From positions 771,228 through 835,227 of the forward strand of contig ML996689.1 of the NCBI GenBank assembly GCA_010356995.1: a DNA stretch of 64,000 nt, given 5' to 3'. The notes beneath the pieces are model-generated. The model was not told the origin of the DNA, ran no database searches, and saw only the letters and a list, made by a program, of their open reading frames with translations. The translations under genes and the position numbers were made by a program. Position 1 is the first letter of the stretch; each line of letters starts with the position of its first letter. The stretch comes from Trichodelitschia bisporula (lineage: Eukaryota > Ascomycota > Dothideomycetes > Phaeotrichales > Phaeotrichaceae). Below, one piece after another: positions 11,432 to 22,800 of this stretch.

Positions 11432-12555
11432 AGCGCGATGGGCGGATAGCAGAGCTGGTGCAGGTAGATCAGTCGAGGTTGAGATTGTCGACTGGGGGGG
11501 GAGATCGAGATGTGCCGGATGAGGAATTGGAATGTGCGTAATGCGCTCCTGGATGCGTCGTGGGGGCGTGAAGAGCCGAGATGCCGCCGGGGCGGGCTTG
11601 CGTCACTGCGAGGGGTTGCTGTATGGGATAGGACGACTTTTGTTGGGGATATTTCGACGGTGGAGGGAGGGATAGGATCCCATTGCTAGGTATGCGGCCG
11701 GAGCGGTGGCTGCGGTGTTTTGCGGCGGATTCGGGTACTCTCGGTGATGCGTTGATTTAGACACTGGACAGCCTCGCGGTTACCGGTAGGATGGAGACAC
11801 GGACAAGGAGACGTTATGCCATCCCAACAGTCTCGCCTCGTTCCGGGGCAAGACGGTGAAGGGTAAATCGGCATCCTGATCCAGGCTACGCCGTGATGGC
11901 ATGTCTCGAGGACATTAGTGCCATGCGGTAGACGCTTTTCGCGAATGTGATGAAAAGCTGGGGTATGAGACATTGACGAGTGCACTGTCCTCGCCGCTCC
12001 GCAGCTCCGCATCGTGGCGGTCTTTGAGAGCGGGGGAGGCTGGAAAGCGATTACCGGTTTGGGAAGGGTGATGATGTGGGATGTTCGGTCACGTGGATAT
12101 ATGGTTTTGGGGTGACGATGGAGACAGGACTCGGACCGAAGAGGCGCTGAAGCTGTTTCTGTGGTACCGTGTTTGAATGTAATCGGACTGTTTGGTTTGT
12201 TCGAGTTGTGAGGTCAGCACAATTGATGATGAAACGGAACATGCCGGCAGGGTCGAGGTCTGCCCTATTCACGACACCGAAAACCTTGAGTCACGGGCTC
12301 AACGTCGACACCGCGACAGTCAACGACAACACAACTGTTCACGGCCCTCTTCAAATATATCACTAACTTTTTTCTCTCCCACTAAAATTGCCATTCCGTG
12401 AAGCTCCGCAGACCTCCTACGTCCTGTAAAGTAAAATTCTCACAACGCTTCCCTCTAAGCGCAGCGTGACCCAGCTCCGCAACCCCCCCGAACGCCTTGC
12501 AAGGCCTCTATCAAAATCCCAACTCCTCCAACCCCTCCACCAAACCCTCACCACC

Positions 12556-13608
12556 ATGGCACGCGGAGGTCGTGGAGGACGCGGCGGCCGCGGCGGCGGC
12601 TCCGGAGGGCAGTCGCGCGAGATCACGGTCTCCAAGAAAGTAAGCTGGCTGCTGCGTCACGGGGCGGAGAAGGAAGGCTTGACGCTGGGACCGGGTGGGT
12701 ATGTCAATGTTCAGGACGTGGTGCGTATACACCTTTCTTCCCAGCCCAACTCCTAAATCCACATCCGAACATCAACGCGGCGCTCATCTGCCTCCCGCAT
12801 GGCAATGGTCATATATCATGGGATTTGCGCTGACGCGCTCTAGCTGAATACCCGCACCCTCCGCTCCCTGAAGGTAACCTTCGACGAACTCCGCGCCCTC
12901 GTCGCAACGAACGACAAGCAACGCTTCAGCCTGATTCCTGCGTCCGCCGCCCCCCCCTCCACCTCCACCACCTCCACTACCTCCGCCCCCCCACCAGCCA
13001 ACGACTCCTCAACCACCGCCACCAACCCCGCAACCACAGACCTAGCCCCTATCCCCCCAAACCCGAACCTCGCAAACCCCGATCTCCGCCCGGCTAGTCC
13101 TGCGGATCCCAGTACATTCCTCATCCGCGCAAACCAAGGGCACAGCATCGCCGTCGCAGAAGAGGGATTACTGGAACCGTTGACGCTGGACGGCCCCCTC
13201 CCACGCATCGTAGTCCACGGTACCACCCACGCCGCCTGGCCTAAGATCCTAGCTTCAGGCGGTATGAAACGGATGACGCGCAACCACGTGCACTTTGCCA
13301 TGGGCCTGCCCGCGGGGTTACAGCCACTCGAGGGCGAGGGGGAACGAGCGGAGGAGGGGGGAGGTGAAATCGCGCATGTGAAGAGCGGGATTAGGGCTAG
13401 TAGTTCTGTGTTGATTTATTTGGATTTGGAGAAGGCGATGAGGGCGGGGTTGAGGTTTTGGAGGAGTGAGAATGGGGTTGTGCTTTGTGAGGGGGATGGG
13501 GAGGGGGTGATTGGCGTTGAGTTTTTTGCGAGGGTAGAGGAGAGGAGGAAAGGTCTGGGGGTGCTGATGAGGGATGGGGTTTTGGTTAAGGATTTGGAGG
13601 GGGTTTGA
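12556..13608 (+). CDS. tpt1: tRNA 2'-phosphotransferase (Tpt1/KptA family)
   Basis: Tpt1 removes the 2'-phosphate left at the splice junction after fungal tRNA ligation and transfers it to NAD+, giving ADP-ribose 1'',2''-cyclic phosphate. Exon 1 is 12556-12720. The 123-nt intron 12721-12843 has a GTGCGT donor and a GCTGACGC branch site close to the TAG acceptor. Exon 2 is 12844-13608, for 309 aa in total. After a Gly/Arg-rich start (ARGGRGGRGGRG) come the diagnostic SKKVSWLLRHGAEKEGL and GYVNVQDV-LNTR, then IRANQGHSI, VVHGTTHAAWPKIL, MTRNHVHFA and SSVLIYLDLEKAMRAGLRF. The order and spacing match the family, with a Ser/Thr/Pro insertion around residues 95-150. Downstream the macro-domain protein at 60841-61596 belongs to the family that handles this pathway's ADP-ribose product; the two are not neighbours. 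Very sure. Confidence 0.95.
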
Positions 13609-15029
13609 GGGGGTGCATTGGGGGAGGGAATGAGGGTGTTGGGGATGAGGTGCAGGTATGCCGGCTGCTGTCACTGGCCTCGGGTCGTGCCCATGAAGGC
13701 TACATATCACTGGTAGTAATATGAACCCGCACATCCATTTCGCACGCTTCGGATCCGTTGATGTTCCAACGAAGCCGAAGAAATGGCCAGTGGATGAGTC
13801 TTCGAAGATACTACCAGCCTATCCAAGCCGAAGCTTCAAGGTCTTTCTCAATTGCAATCATAGAACACTGCTAGCACCCAACCCTCAAGCCGCATCCTGA
13901 TCCGCCTGTCCCCCTCTACGGTCCAAATCCTAGGTGGATTGCATACCTTTTCTGTGTAACTGCTAGGGACTACATACTTTTCTATGTAACTGCTAGTGAG
14001 TACATGCATTCTCTATGCAACTGATAGTGAGTACATACTTGTTCTATGTAAATGCTAGCGAGTACATGCTCATTCTATGTAAATGCTAGCGAGTACGGAT
14101 GTACACACTTTACTATGTAACCTCTAGCGAATACGCACTTTGCTATGTAACTACTAGCGAATACGCACTTTGCTATGTAACTACTAGCAAATACGCACTT
14201 TGCTATGTAACTGCTAGGGAATACATACACATTCTATGTAACTGCTAGGGAATACACACTTTGCCATGCAACTACCGGCAAATACACACTTTGCTATGTA
14301 ACTGCTAGGGACTACATACTCTTTCTATGTAATCCGAAACGACGTATATACTTTCGCTCTCCTTCCCTTCCCAACGGGGTGGGCTCGGGCCTACGTCTCT
14401 ACGTGCTGCGCCTGCGGCAACTCACTGTCCGGTATGGGTTGCCATGAGATGATGGCGGAGATCCGCTCCCACGTTGCTCGCTAAGTGTACTTGAGTATGT
14501 GGGCATCAGGTCCGACATACCTTCGGGAGCGCGCTGACGGCTGAGGACCTACAGGCGGCGTACCGTACTTCCGAGCGTGACCGAGGTGTAGAAGGTACGC
14601 TTTCATCTCCAGCTAGTTGGGTAAACAGCAATTGGGTGGTGATGAGTATGCGGTGTTGAGTCTACCGGTAAGCTTGTCGCTGTGAAATTCATTGTTTTGA
14701 GCATGCTCTTCTTCAACGTCGGGTAAGGCTGAGGGCTTGCCGATGGATAGACGAAGTGGTTCAAATGGTGGTTGAGCTAGCTGAGAGTTTAAGTTCTTCG
14801 TGGGAGTAGTGTGTGGCTGATTGCGAGGAGGACGGAGCGATATGACACGTTGGTATGTAAACCGCTGTGTCTTTAGTATATCGAGGTCGATGACACTGAA
14901 GGGGATGTCAGCCCATGCGAGGATCATAACCGGCTTCATGACACGAACTTCGAGTTTAGAGACATTAGAGATGTAAACAACTACTCTCGTCAATCATAGC
15001 AACAACAGTAAACATCAACCTCATTCATC
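13609..15029. other. Intergenic with minisatellite; one weak open frame
   Basis: Apart from the minisatellite (separate entry) I see no supported gene. A 126-aa minus-strand frame at 14613-14993 (starting MTRVVVYISNVSKLEVRVM) looks mildly protein-like but matches nothing I know. Confidence 0.4.
13935..14335. repeat. Minisatellite, ~12-13 units of about 30 bp
   Basis: Tandem copies of a unit with core CTATGTAACTGCTAG, followed by a GGGACTACATACTTTG-like spacer. I count 12 to 13 copies, with spacer length varying from about 28 to 40 bp. Units near 14120-14215 are almost identical while the first and last are diverged, as expected from unequal exchange or slippage. The array is AT-richer than its surroundings. 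It lies about 330 nt past the tRNA 2'-phosphotransferase stop. Confidence 0.9.
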
Positions 15030-15565
15030 ATGTCCCGCCGTTCACTGTGAGAATCATTTTGTCAGCATCACTTCTTCCCCGTATCCACCCCGCCCACAAA
15101 AGAAGCTCACCAAGCTCCCGCCCTACCAACCCACCTTCCCCATCCAGCCAAGCCACACACGCACGGCAGCTACGCCACCAAGCCGCCTTCCCCGCACTTT
15201 GCTGCCCCGCCCTTGCATGTTGCGCATGTTTATAAGCTCGGGAACATGGGTTCGGCGCGATGCTACGCTACTGTGCGAGGTTTCGAGTACGCGAATACGT
15301 GAGGTTGGGCGATCGGGCGGGGCAATGCGGCGACGTCGGAGCGGTGAGTGAGGTTGTGAGTGGAGATGAAGGAATGAGATGAAAGGATGCGGAGGCAGAA
15401 GGGTCTTGTTTATCACGGTTTGGTATCGGCGGGCGTTGACGGGGTGACTGTTCCAGGCCGGACGAGGTGCGGCGTACGACTGAGATCGCAATATGGGGAG
15501 ATTTGGTACTCTCGGTAGGGCTTGGGCGCGCCGTTTTTTGTGTACTTAAGGTTCGATTGCGGTGA
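15030..15565 (+). CDS. Candidate small three-exon protein, unrecognised
   Basis: The leader AACATCAACCTCATTCATC before the ATG at 15030 is typical of expressed fungal genes. Proposed exons are 15030-15046, 15170-15298 and 15457-15565, with GTGAGA and GTGAGG donors and GGCAG and TTCCAG acceptors, all in frame. The ~84-aa product starts MSRRSLYATKPPSPHFAAPP and contains VAHVYKLGNMGSARCYATV, then NTPDEVRRTTEIAIWGDLV. No family recognised; no signal peptide. Another consensus donor at 15562 means the real gene may continue. Frame continuity over three exons is the main support. The alternative is a chance path through a GC-rich region. Confidence 0.35.
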
Positions 15566-16963
15566 GGAGGAGAGATGCTTCGGGCTGTTTGCTATTTCGA
15601 TGACGACGAGTCGCAGTTGGGCGTCGTTCGGGGGAATGGATGCACCGTTGACGGGGTGCTGCAGCGGGGCCTGTGGGGTAGGGCGGCGGCATGCGGGGTT
15701 GGAGATGCATATACGGATGGAATGCTGACGGGGGAAGTGTCATCTCTTCGTGATCGGTGGCGATCCGCGGATGAGGCCTTTACGCAACGTGCTCGGCCCG
15801 CGTGGTATAGTAGAGCCGCTCAGCGCAGCATCTCGGGAGAGCATCGCAGGTGAGCATCTCTTATTAGCCGAAGCTTAACTTCAGCCCCACCGGCGGCATT
15901 CCCGTCTCCACACACGCTAAAGAAGCGTAACGCCAATTGTTGACCGTTGAAGACGACAATGGGATGGCGTCCGCCTTCATGCCCAGTTCTCTTCATCCCC
16001 GCAACACTCCCTTGCGAATGCAACAACGCCGTGTGACATCTCTCCGCACTTCCTGCACTACGCCGGTCTCATGCGGCTCCCTTACCACGAAATTGCTGTT
16101 GATGATGGAGGAGGACTTCGGGCCTAGCGGCGATCTTCGCCATTCCGGGCGCAAAGCCGTCATCTCGTGATTGATGGGGTCAGCGAAGTTGACAAGACAT
16201 CGTCCAGGTTCAATGCCTGACTGGCAGTTCTCCCGTCGCCCATGAGGGCATGTCGCTCGCCATGATGCGTTTGCGGAGAGCTGTCCGCCTGATCTCGCAT
16301 GCCCTTTGCCGTACTCGGTGCCGTCCTCCGATGCTCCGGACCCGCATGCAAGCTTCCCCGCCACGCGAACAACGGGCCAGAAGCTGGAGTTGGGATGACG
16401 ACGATCGAGCGGAACTGCCGATGGCCGACGGAACGGTGCTCTATTCCTCTGGCTGGGTTGTACCTTGACCTGGGTCTGTGGAGCAACGCTTTCAAGGATC
16501 TCTGGATTAGCAGAATACAAAAGATGCGCGGGTGTCCCGGTGTTCGGCTTCTATTTGTTTATTGCGGCTCTCGGTCTCTCATCTGCTGCTTAATTGACGG
16601 CTTCGACCTTTTCTGCTGTTTAAGACAACTGACGTATACTCCGTGTGTTCCTTCTTGCGATCCCGTCGACATTGCCTCCCCCTCACTCCCTCCATTTAGC
16701 CAGTGCAGGTCGCACCGTCAGCACAAAAGCACACAGAACCATTACCAACCTCTCGCGCCGTCGATCGCGCACTCATCATCTTCATCCAGCCTCATACACT
16801 CATCCGCTATTCATTCCCAGCAACAGAAAACATCTTATCTTCAACCTCACACACTCCACCGTCGTCGCGAAACGAACCACCCACCCCCCGCCTCTCCACG
16901 CGTTAAAAACGCCTCTCCCGCTCCCTTGCAGCCCCTCGGCGCCTCCCCTCGGCTCCCCCCGCC
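15566..16963. other. Intergenic: beta-glucosidase upstream region
   Basis: No supported gene. 16640-16960 is strongly pyrimidine-rich (CT and CAC runs), as expected of the promoter and leader of the beta-glucosidase gene. A minus-strand open frame at 15993-16520 has no recognisable features. Confidence 0.5.
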
Positions 16964-19900
16964 ATGCCGTGGCTGCGCCATTTGGCCCTGCTCTTGGCTG
17001 CAGGATGCGCCTTCGGGTCGCCCACGGCGCATGCAGGCGTGCTCAGCGCGCGCGCCGACGACGTGAGTTGCCCATTCCATTACTCTATGGTTGTCGATTC
17101 TTCGTGTCGCGCCCCGAAGCGGGCTTCACCACGCTCTTTCTGCGCGGCATAGCACGCTGCGGCAGCTATGATACTCAAGTGCATCGTCGCCGTGACGTTC
17201 GCGACGCTGGTCGCGGTCTTCACGTACCTACCGCGCGGCGTGCGCGAGCCGGATCCCATTGCGAATATTGTGGCCGTGTGAGCTGTGCTGATGTTCTCGC
17301 GCGTAGACCGAGTCTAATTCCGATGCCAGCGAGCCCGTCGGGACGCACGCTACGAGTCCGCCGTTTTACCCCTCGCCATGGATGGATGGGTCCGGGGCGT
17401 GGGGCGAGGCGTATGAAAAGGCGCAGGATTTTGTGCGGCAGTTGACGTTGTTGGAGAAGGTGAATTTGACGACGGGAGTCGGGTACGTGGTTTTGTCCCC
17501 TGTGGCTTGGGACGTTTGCTGATGTGTGTAGCTGGGAGGGTGAGGGGTGTGTCGGGAATGTGGGGACGATTCCGCGCTTGGGGTTCAAGTCGCTGTGTAT
17601 GCAGGACTCGCCGCTGGGCGTGCGGCTCGGTGGGTTTTCTGACTATTCGTCATTACGCATGGCTAATGTAAGCAGCGGATTATGTTTCTGCCTTCCCTGC
17701 TGGCGGCACCGTGGCTGCGTCGTGGGATCGCGATCTCTGGTACCGGCGCGGTTTTGCCATGGGCATGGAGCACCGGCTCAAAGGTGTCGACGTTCAACTC
17801 GGTCCGGTAGTAGGGCCATTGGGTCGCGCGCCAGAGGGTGGACGCAATTGGGAGGGATTCAGTCCTGATCCGGTCCTTTCGGGCATTGCGGTTGCGGCGA
17901 CGGTGAAGGGAATTCAGGATGCGGGGGTTATCGCGTGTAAGAGAAGTTTGACGCTGGATTGGTCGTGGCTAATGCGAGACAGGTACGAAGCATTACATCC
18001 TTAATGAGCAGGAACACTTCCGGCAGGCGCCTGAAGCGATCGGGTATGGGTATAATATCACGGAGAGCGTAAGTTCTAATGTGGATGATGTCACACTTCA
18101 CGAGCTGTATCTCTGGTATGTATCGACCCGCCTCCATCGGATACTCTCTGACAGCGAAGGCCCTTCGCGGATGCCATCCGCGCCGGCACCGGCTCAATAA
18201 TGTGCTCCTACAACCAAGTCAACAACAGCTACAGCTGCCAAAACTCGCATCTCCTCAACGGCATTCTCAAGGGCGAACTCGGCTTCCAAGGCTTCGTCAT
18301 GAGCGACTGGCAAGCCCAACACTCAGGCGTCTCCAGCGCCCTCGCCGGTCTCGACATGACCATGCCCGGCGACACGCTCTTCCTCACCGGCCGCTCCTTC
18401 TGGGGCGCGAATCTGACGCTCGCGGTGCTCAACGGCACGGTGCCCGAATGGCGTCTAGACGACATGGCCACGCGCATCATGGCGGCCTACTTCTTCGTCG
18501 GTCGCGACAAAATTGATGTGCCTGTTAACTTCAACTCCTGGACCCAGGACACCTTTGGGTACGAGCATGCGGCTGCCAGCGAGGACTACACGCAGGTCAA
18601 CTGGCACGTGGATGTGCGGGCGGGTCATGGCCACGCCATCCGCGAAATGGCAGCGGACTCGATTGTCCTGCTCAAGAACTCGAACGGTGCGCTCCCGCTC
18701 ACCGGCGAGGAGCAGCTCACCGCCGTCTTCGGCGCCGACGCCGATGCGAACCCCTATGGCCCGAACGGATGTCCGAACCGCGGGTGCGACAACGGCACGC
18801 TGGCTATGGGCTGGGGGTCGGGCACGGCCAATTTCCCGTACCTCGTCACGCCGCTGACGGCGATCCAAAACGTCGTCCTGCGCAACTATGCCAGCGTCGA
18901 GTCTGTGACGGATAACTGGGCGACCTCGCAAATTGCCACGCTGGCGCGCCGCGCGTCCGTTGCACTTGTGTTCGTTGATGCGGACTCGGGCGAGGGGTTC
19001 ATCAGCATTGACGGCAACGAGGGGGATCGGAATAACCTGACGATCTGGCGGGGTGGCGAGCAGCTGGTGCAAAACGTGAGCGCGCTGTGCAATAACACCA
19101 TCGTCGTGATTCACTCCGTCGGCCCCGTACTCCTATCCTCATTCTACGACTCGCCCAACGTCACCGCTATCCTCTGGGCCGGTCTTCCGGGCGAACAATC
19201 CGGTAATTCGCTCGTCGACGTGCTCTACGGCGCCGTGAACCCAAGCGGCAAGCTCCCGTTCACCTTCGGCATCAATCGCGAGGACTACGGCGCGGATCTG
19301 CTGTACACGCCGAATAATGGCAACGCGGCGCCGCAGCAGGATTTCACGGAGGGCACGCTGATTGATTATCGTTACTTTGAGGCGAAGAATATCACGCCTG
19401 TTTATCCCTTCGGTCACGGGCTGAGCTACACGACGTTCGAGTACAGCGATCTGGACATCACTGTCACCGGCGCCGGAGCCTATGTACCTACCTCGGGCCT
19501 GACGGCTCCGGCTCCGACCCTGGGCAACGCGAGCAACAGTTCGTTCGAGGACTATGTCTTCCCGACGGATTTCCACCAGGTCCCGCTGTACATCTACCCC
19601 TGGCTCAACGGCTCCGACGCCGCAGATGCGTCCGACGATCCTTCCTACGGCGCTGATGCAAGCACTTACCTTCCGCCTAACGCACAAAACGGCTCGGCCC
19701 AGGCCCGCGTGCGTGGTTCTGGCGCGCCGGGCGGACATCCCGCATTGTGGGACGTGCTGGCTGAAGTCCGTTTTACGGTCACGAATACGGGCGATAGGGG
19801 CGGGGCGGAGGTGGCGCAGGTGTATCTCGCTGGTCCCTCCGGGGAAGTCAGGGTGTTGAGGGGATTTGAGAAGGTGTCTTTGGGGCCGGGGGGGAATACG

Positions 19901-20056
19901 GAGGTTGTGGTTCCGTTGACGAGACGGGATTTGAGTCGGTGGGATGGTGGGGTGGGGGATTGGGTGCTTGTGAGCGGGAGTAGGGGGGTTTGGGTTGGGG
20001 GCGGATTGGGGGATTTGCGGCTTAGTGGGGGGGTGGATGTTGGTGGTGGTTCATAG
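16964..20056 (+). CDS. GH3 beta-glucosidase
   Basis: Family 3 glycoside hydrolases release glucose from cellobiose and aryl-glucosides. I resolve seven exons: 16964-17062, 17153-17275, 17307-17482, 17532-17629, 17676-17936, 17983-18115 and 18160-20056, giving 928 aa. The open frame at 18200 is only the last exon. Core motifs in order: [76 protein letters not shown] and the nucleophile region [13 protein letters not shown] (Asp of SDW). The C-terminal fibronectin-III-like domain follows ([17 protein letters not shown]). The N-terminus is odd. Exon 1 gives a signal peptide ([15 protein letters not shown]) and exon 2 adds a second hydrophobic stretch ([17 protein letters not shown]), so the enzyme is either secreted or, if started at the ATG in exon 2, a type II membrane protein. 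Intron 2 as drawn is only 31 nt; using the GTGCGC donor at about 17240 instead makes it 67 nt. Very sure of family. Confidence 0.93.
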
Positions 20057-20880
20057 GGTGTGGGTTTGTGGCTAATGGGGGTTTGAACTATTAATGGAGC
20101 GAATTTTTGAATTCAGGTGCTGAACTACATGCAGGCGAGAGAGATACTACGTACATCCATCCACTTCTCCGACCGGGGTATTGCCTAGGGCAGTACCGCC
20201 ACCCGGAGGATCATGGTCTAGGGCAGCGATCCGACCCGCGGCGGGAGCAGAGGGCTCGCGTGGAGACGTCTGCGGTACCGTACTCACCTTGCCCAGTGGC
20301 ACACTCTCAAATGCTAATGTAAAGAACGATCACTTGAACAGTCGTAGGAGCAAAACAAAGCGGAGTTGAAAGACGGCGAACCATGAGAGGGTCGCGGGGC
20401 CGGTAGGCATAACTACGAACAGTAACCCAATACCTCCCTTCCAATGCCCCTGATGTTACTTCCCTGTGGTTGGCATAAACAAACCCGTATCACCTAGAAC
20501 TACCTAAGGTGACATAGCCAATCTATATACCGAGCATTGGGATGTAGCGCTACACACAGGGTGGTAGACAACTCTCGGTCCAAGACCACTGTGCTACTGA
20601 CGCAGTGCAATACCACCTCAGCGAGATGAGGGAAACAAGGAGGGACTCTTTCCAAGTAGTCATAGTTACGTATGAGGTGAGGAAGAGTGTCAATAATCCA
20701 CGGTCATACCTGAGATACCTGCCGTCTGATCTAACGCTTGCCGATTCCCTGTCTTTGGAGTGTTTTAACCGCGGACTGGGAGGGCGATGTTGCGTATCTC
20801 CCAATGGCAGGAAAAGGTCTTATTTAGCGGCGTTTACCGAGTTTTCCCACTGGATGGTGTGCCCTGTGGCCGGTGCTGGC
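20057..20880. other. Intergenic leading into the repeat island
   Basis: No supported gene. Base composition becomes more AT-rich after about 20400, marking the left edge of the island that runs to about 27.9 kb. Confidence 0.4.
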
Positions 20881-20889
20881 GGTGCTAAC

Positions 20890-22470
20890 TAGTTCGAGGA
20901 CCAGGCCTACGTCTGCCATGGAGTTGTAATGCCCACGATGCCCACTGCCCCTATGGCAGGAGGAGGTTCTTCGTAGAGGCAGTGCCATTTTCCCGCAGGG
21001 TGGGCCTGGGGTGATGATAGCGTCCGTAACCAAAACAACCTCTGCCATAGAGGTATAATGCCCATATGCCCACTGCCCCTATGGCGGGAGTAAGTCGTGC
21101 TAGCGGCACTACCGTGGTTCCGCAGGGTGGGCCTGGGGTGATAGTAACGTCGCTAACAAGACCTACTTCCGCCATAGGGATAATGCCCATAGGGATATAA
21201 CGCTCAAAAGCCCACATGCCCATATGCCCACATGTAGCGCTGCGAAAGCCCGGCCGACGACATAGAAGAATAGTGAGAAGGCCGCTGCCAGCATTGCGCG
21301 CATGGTCAATGACCCCCCCAAATGGAAGTCTTAACCAGCATCTTTTGTTCTAGCGTCTAACCGACCCGTCACGCGGTATAGGAACGACGGCGGACGGTGA
21401 AGGTTATTGCGCCTTTGCGGAGCTATGGCTGGAGGGAGGCTTGCTAGGAGCGCTGCTACCATGCTCCCTTTCGGGGCGATGGGAGAGCTGCTAGCTGGCC
21501 TTACCCTCTGCACGTAGTCTGCTGGAGATCTATAGCAGGAGGAAGGCTTGCTAGGAGCGCGGCTACCATGCTCCCTTGCCTTCCCAAAGGGTGGGCCTGG
21601 GGCGATGGTAGGGTCACCAACAGACCTTACCCTCTGCCGTAGTCTGCCATAGGGGTCTTATGCCCAAATTGCCCACTGACCCACTGCCCCTATGGCTGGA
21701 ATCCTCCTCTGCCATAGGGATGATGCCCTCGTACCCACATGTAGCGCTGTGGAGCCCAGCCGACGACATAGAAGAATAGTGAGAAGGCCGCTGCCCGCAT
21801 TGCGCGATGGTCAGGGACCCCCAATGGGAAGTTTGTAACCACCACTTGTGTTCTGGCGTCTAGCCGACCTGTGCACGCGGTATGGGGATGACGGCGGACA
21901 GTGAAGGTTATTGCGCTTTGCAGAGACTGGGGCCTCTGTCGTAGGGCCATGGGGGCGCTAATGCCCACATGCCCACTACCCTATGGCGGGGGTGAGGTAT
22001 GCTAGAGGAGCTACCATGTTCCCACAGGGTGTGCCTGGGGGTGGTGCAACGTCCCTAACAAACTCCACCGCTGGGGTAAGGTATGCTAGGGGAGCTACCA
22101 TGCTCCCACAGGGTGTGCCTGGGGTGACAGTAACGCCCCCTAACAGACCTTACCTCCGCCATAGTGGTTATATAATGCCCACAGTGCCCACAAGCCCACA
22201 GTGCCCACAAGCCCACAAGCCCACAAGCCCATATGCCCACATGTATGTAGCGCTGCGGAGCCCAGCCAACGACATAGAAGAATAGTGAGAGGGCCGCTGC
22301 CCGCATTGCGCGATGGTCAGGGACTCCAGATGGAAGTTTGTAACCACCACTTATGTTCTAGCGTCTGAACCGACCTGTGTTGCACGCGGTATAGGGATGA
22401 CAGCGGACAGTGAAGGTTATTGCGCTTTGCAGAGGCGGGGGCGTCTGCTGGGCTCGGACCCATTGTTTGT
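20890..22470 (-). repeat. Array 1: three ~507-bp modules with nested coding-like repeats
   Basis: The core TAGCGCTGCGGAGCCCAGCC, followed by a long shared stretch, recurs at about 21234, 21742 and 22250, a period of ~507 bp. Each module also holds one or two ~90-130-bp sub-repeats around CCGCAGGGTGGGCCTGGGG. Read on the minus strand the sub-repeats translate alike: DVTITPGPPCG-x-x-VVPLA-x-LTPAIG, with variants TPGTPCGSMVAPLAYLTPA. The shared stretch gives MRAAAFSLFFYVVGWAPQRY in at least two modules. Conservation of peptide-level sequence across copies suggests an ancestral coding repeat, but frames differ between copies and I cannot trace one protein. No family recognised. A TATA box and CT-rich leader on the same strand lie at 22613-22620. 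Confidence 0.6.
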
Positions 22471-22612
22471 TGTCGAGAGATGGGATCGGAGGTGGAGGAG
22501 GATGTTGGTAAAGAGAGACAAGAGTGTTCGGAGGATGGGGAGGTGGTGGAAAGAGAAGAGGAGTGTGAGAGTGGGTTGTAAAAGTTTCGTTGGAAGAGGA
22601 GTCCTCCACTGG

Positions 22613-22620
22613 TATTTATA
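22613..22620 (-). promoter_or_regulatory. TATA box upstream of array 1
   Basis: TATAAATA on the minus strand, preceded by a G-rich run and followed within ~30 nt by a long CT-rich leader (about 22590 down to 22460) ending ACAAACAATGG. This is the layout of a strong fungal promoter reading into array 1. Transcription itself is inferred. Confidence 0.5.
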
Positions 22621-22654
22621 CCCCCTCAGCCTCGCCAAGCCCTCTTGTTGATGT

Positions 22655-22800
22655 GATGCGTCGAACGATGCTGGCGAGCAAATGAGGAAGGAGCAACCCA
22701 GATCATTCTCATGTTGATTTGAAGTATTAGCGTTGAACGATGCTGGCGAGCGAATGAGGAAGGAGCAGCCCGGATCATTCTGCCGGATCATTCAACCGGA
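22655..22800. repeat. Short tandem duplication, ~65-bp unit
   Basis: The segment CGATGCTGGCGAGCAAATGA plus GGAAGGAGCAACCCAGATCATTC occurs twice (about 22668 and 22737) with few differences. It is followed by three short GGATCATTC repeats. It lies just upstream of the TATA box of array 1 (minus sense), so these could be duplicated upstream elements. Confidence 0.75.

Larger units (their letters stand above)
7038..12555. other. 5.5-kb gene-poor region
   Basis: The part 7140-7700 is purine-rich low-complexity DNA, probably the promoter and leader of the upstream minus-strand gene. Short TGCAAGG/CCTTGCAA words cluster near 7535-7590 and 7735-7770. From 8 to 12.4 kb I find only weak coding candidates (listed separately) and no recognisable domain, RNA gene or transposon. 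CCTTGCAAGG at 12495-12504 lies 52-61 nt upstream of the tRNA 2'-phosphotransferase ATG. Confidence 0.5.

Noticed and set aside
13935-14335. CRISPR-like array in the ~30-bp repeat region
   Set aside because: The repeats are contiguous and degenerate, with no unique spacers of constant length. It is a minisatellite.
18455-19738. Long open frames on the minus strand opposite the beta-glucosidase
   Set aside because: These are shadows of the GC-rich coding sequence on the other strand.
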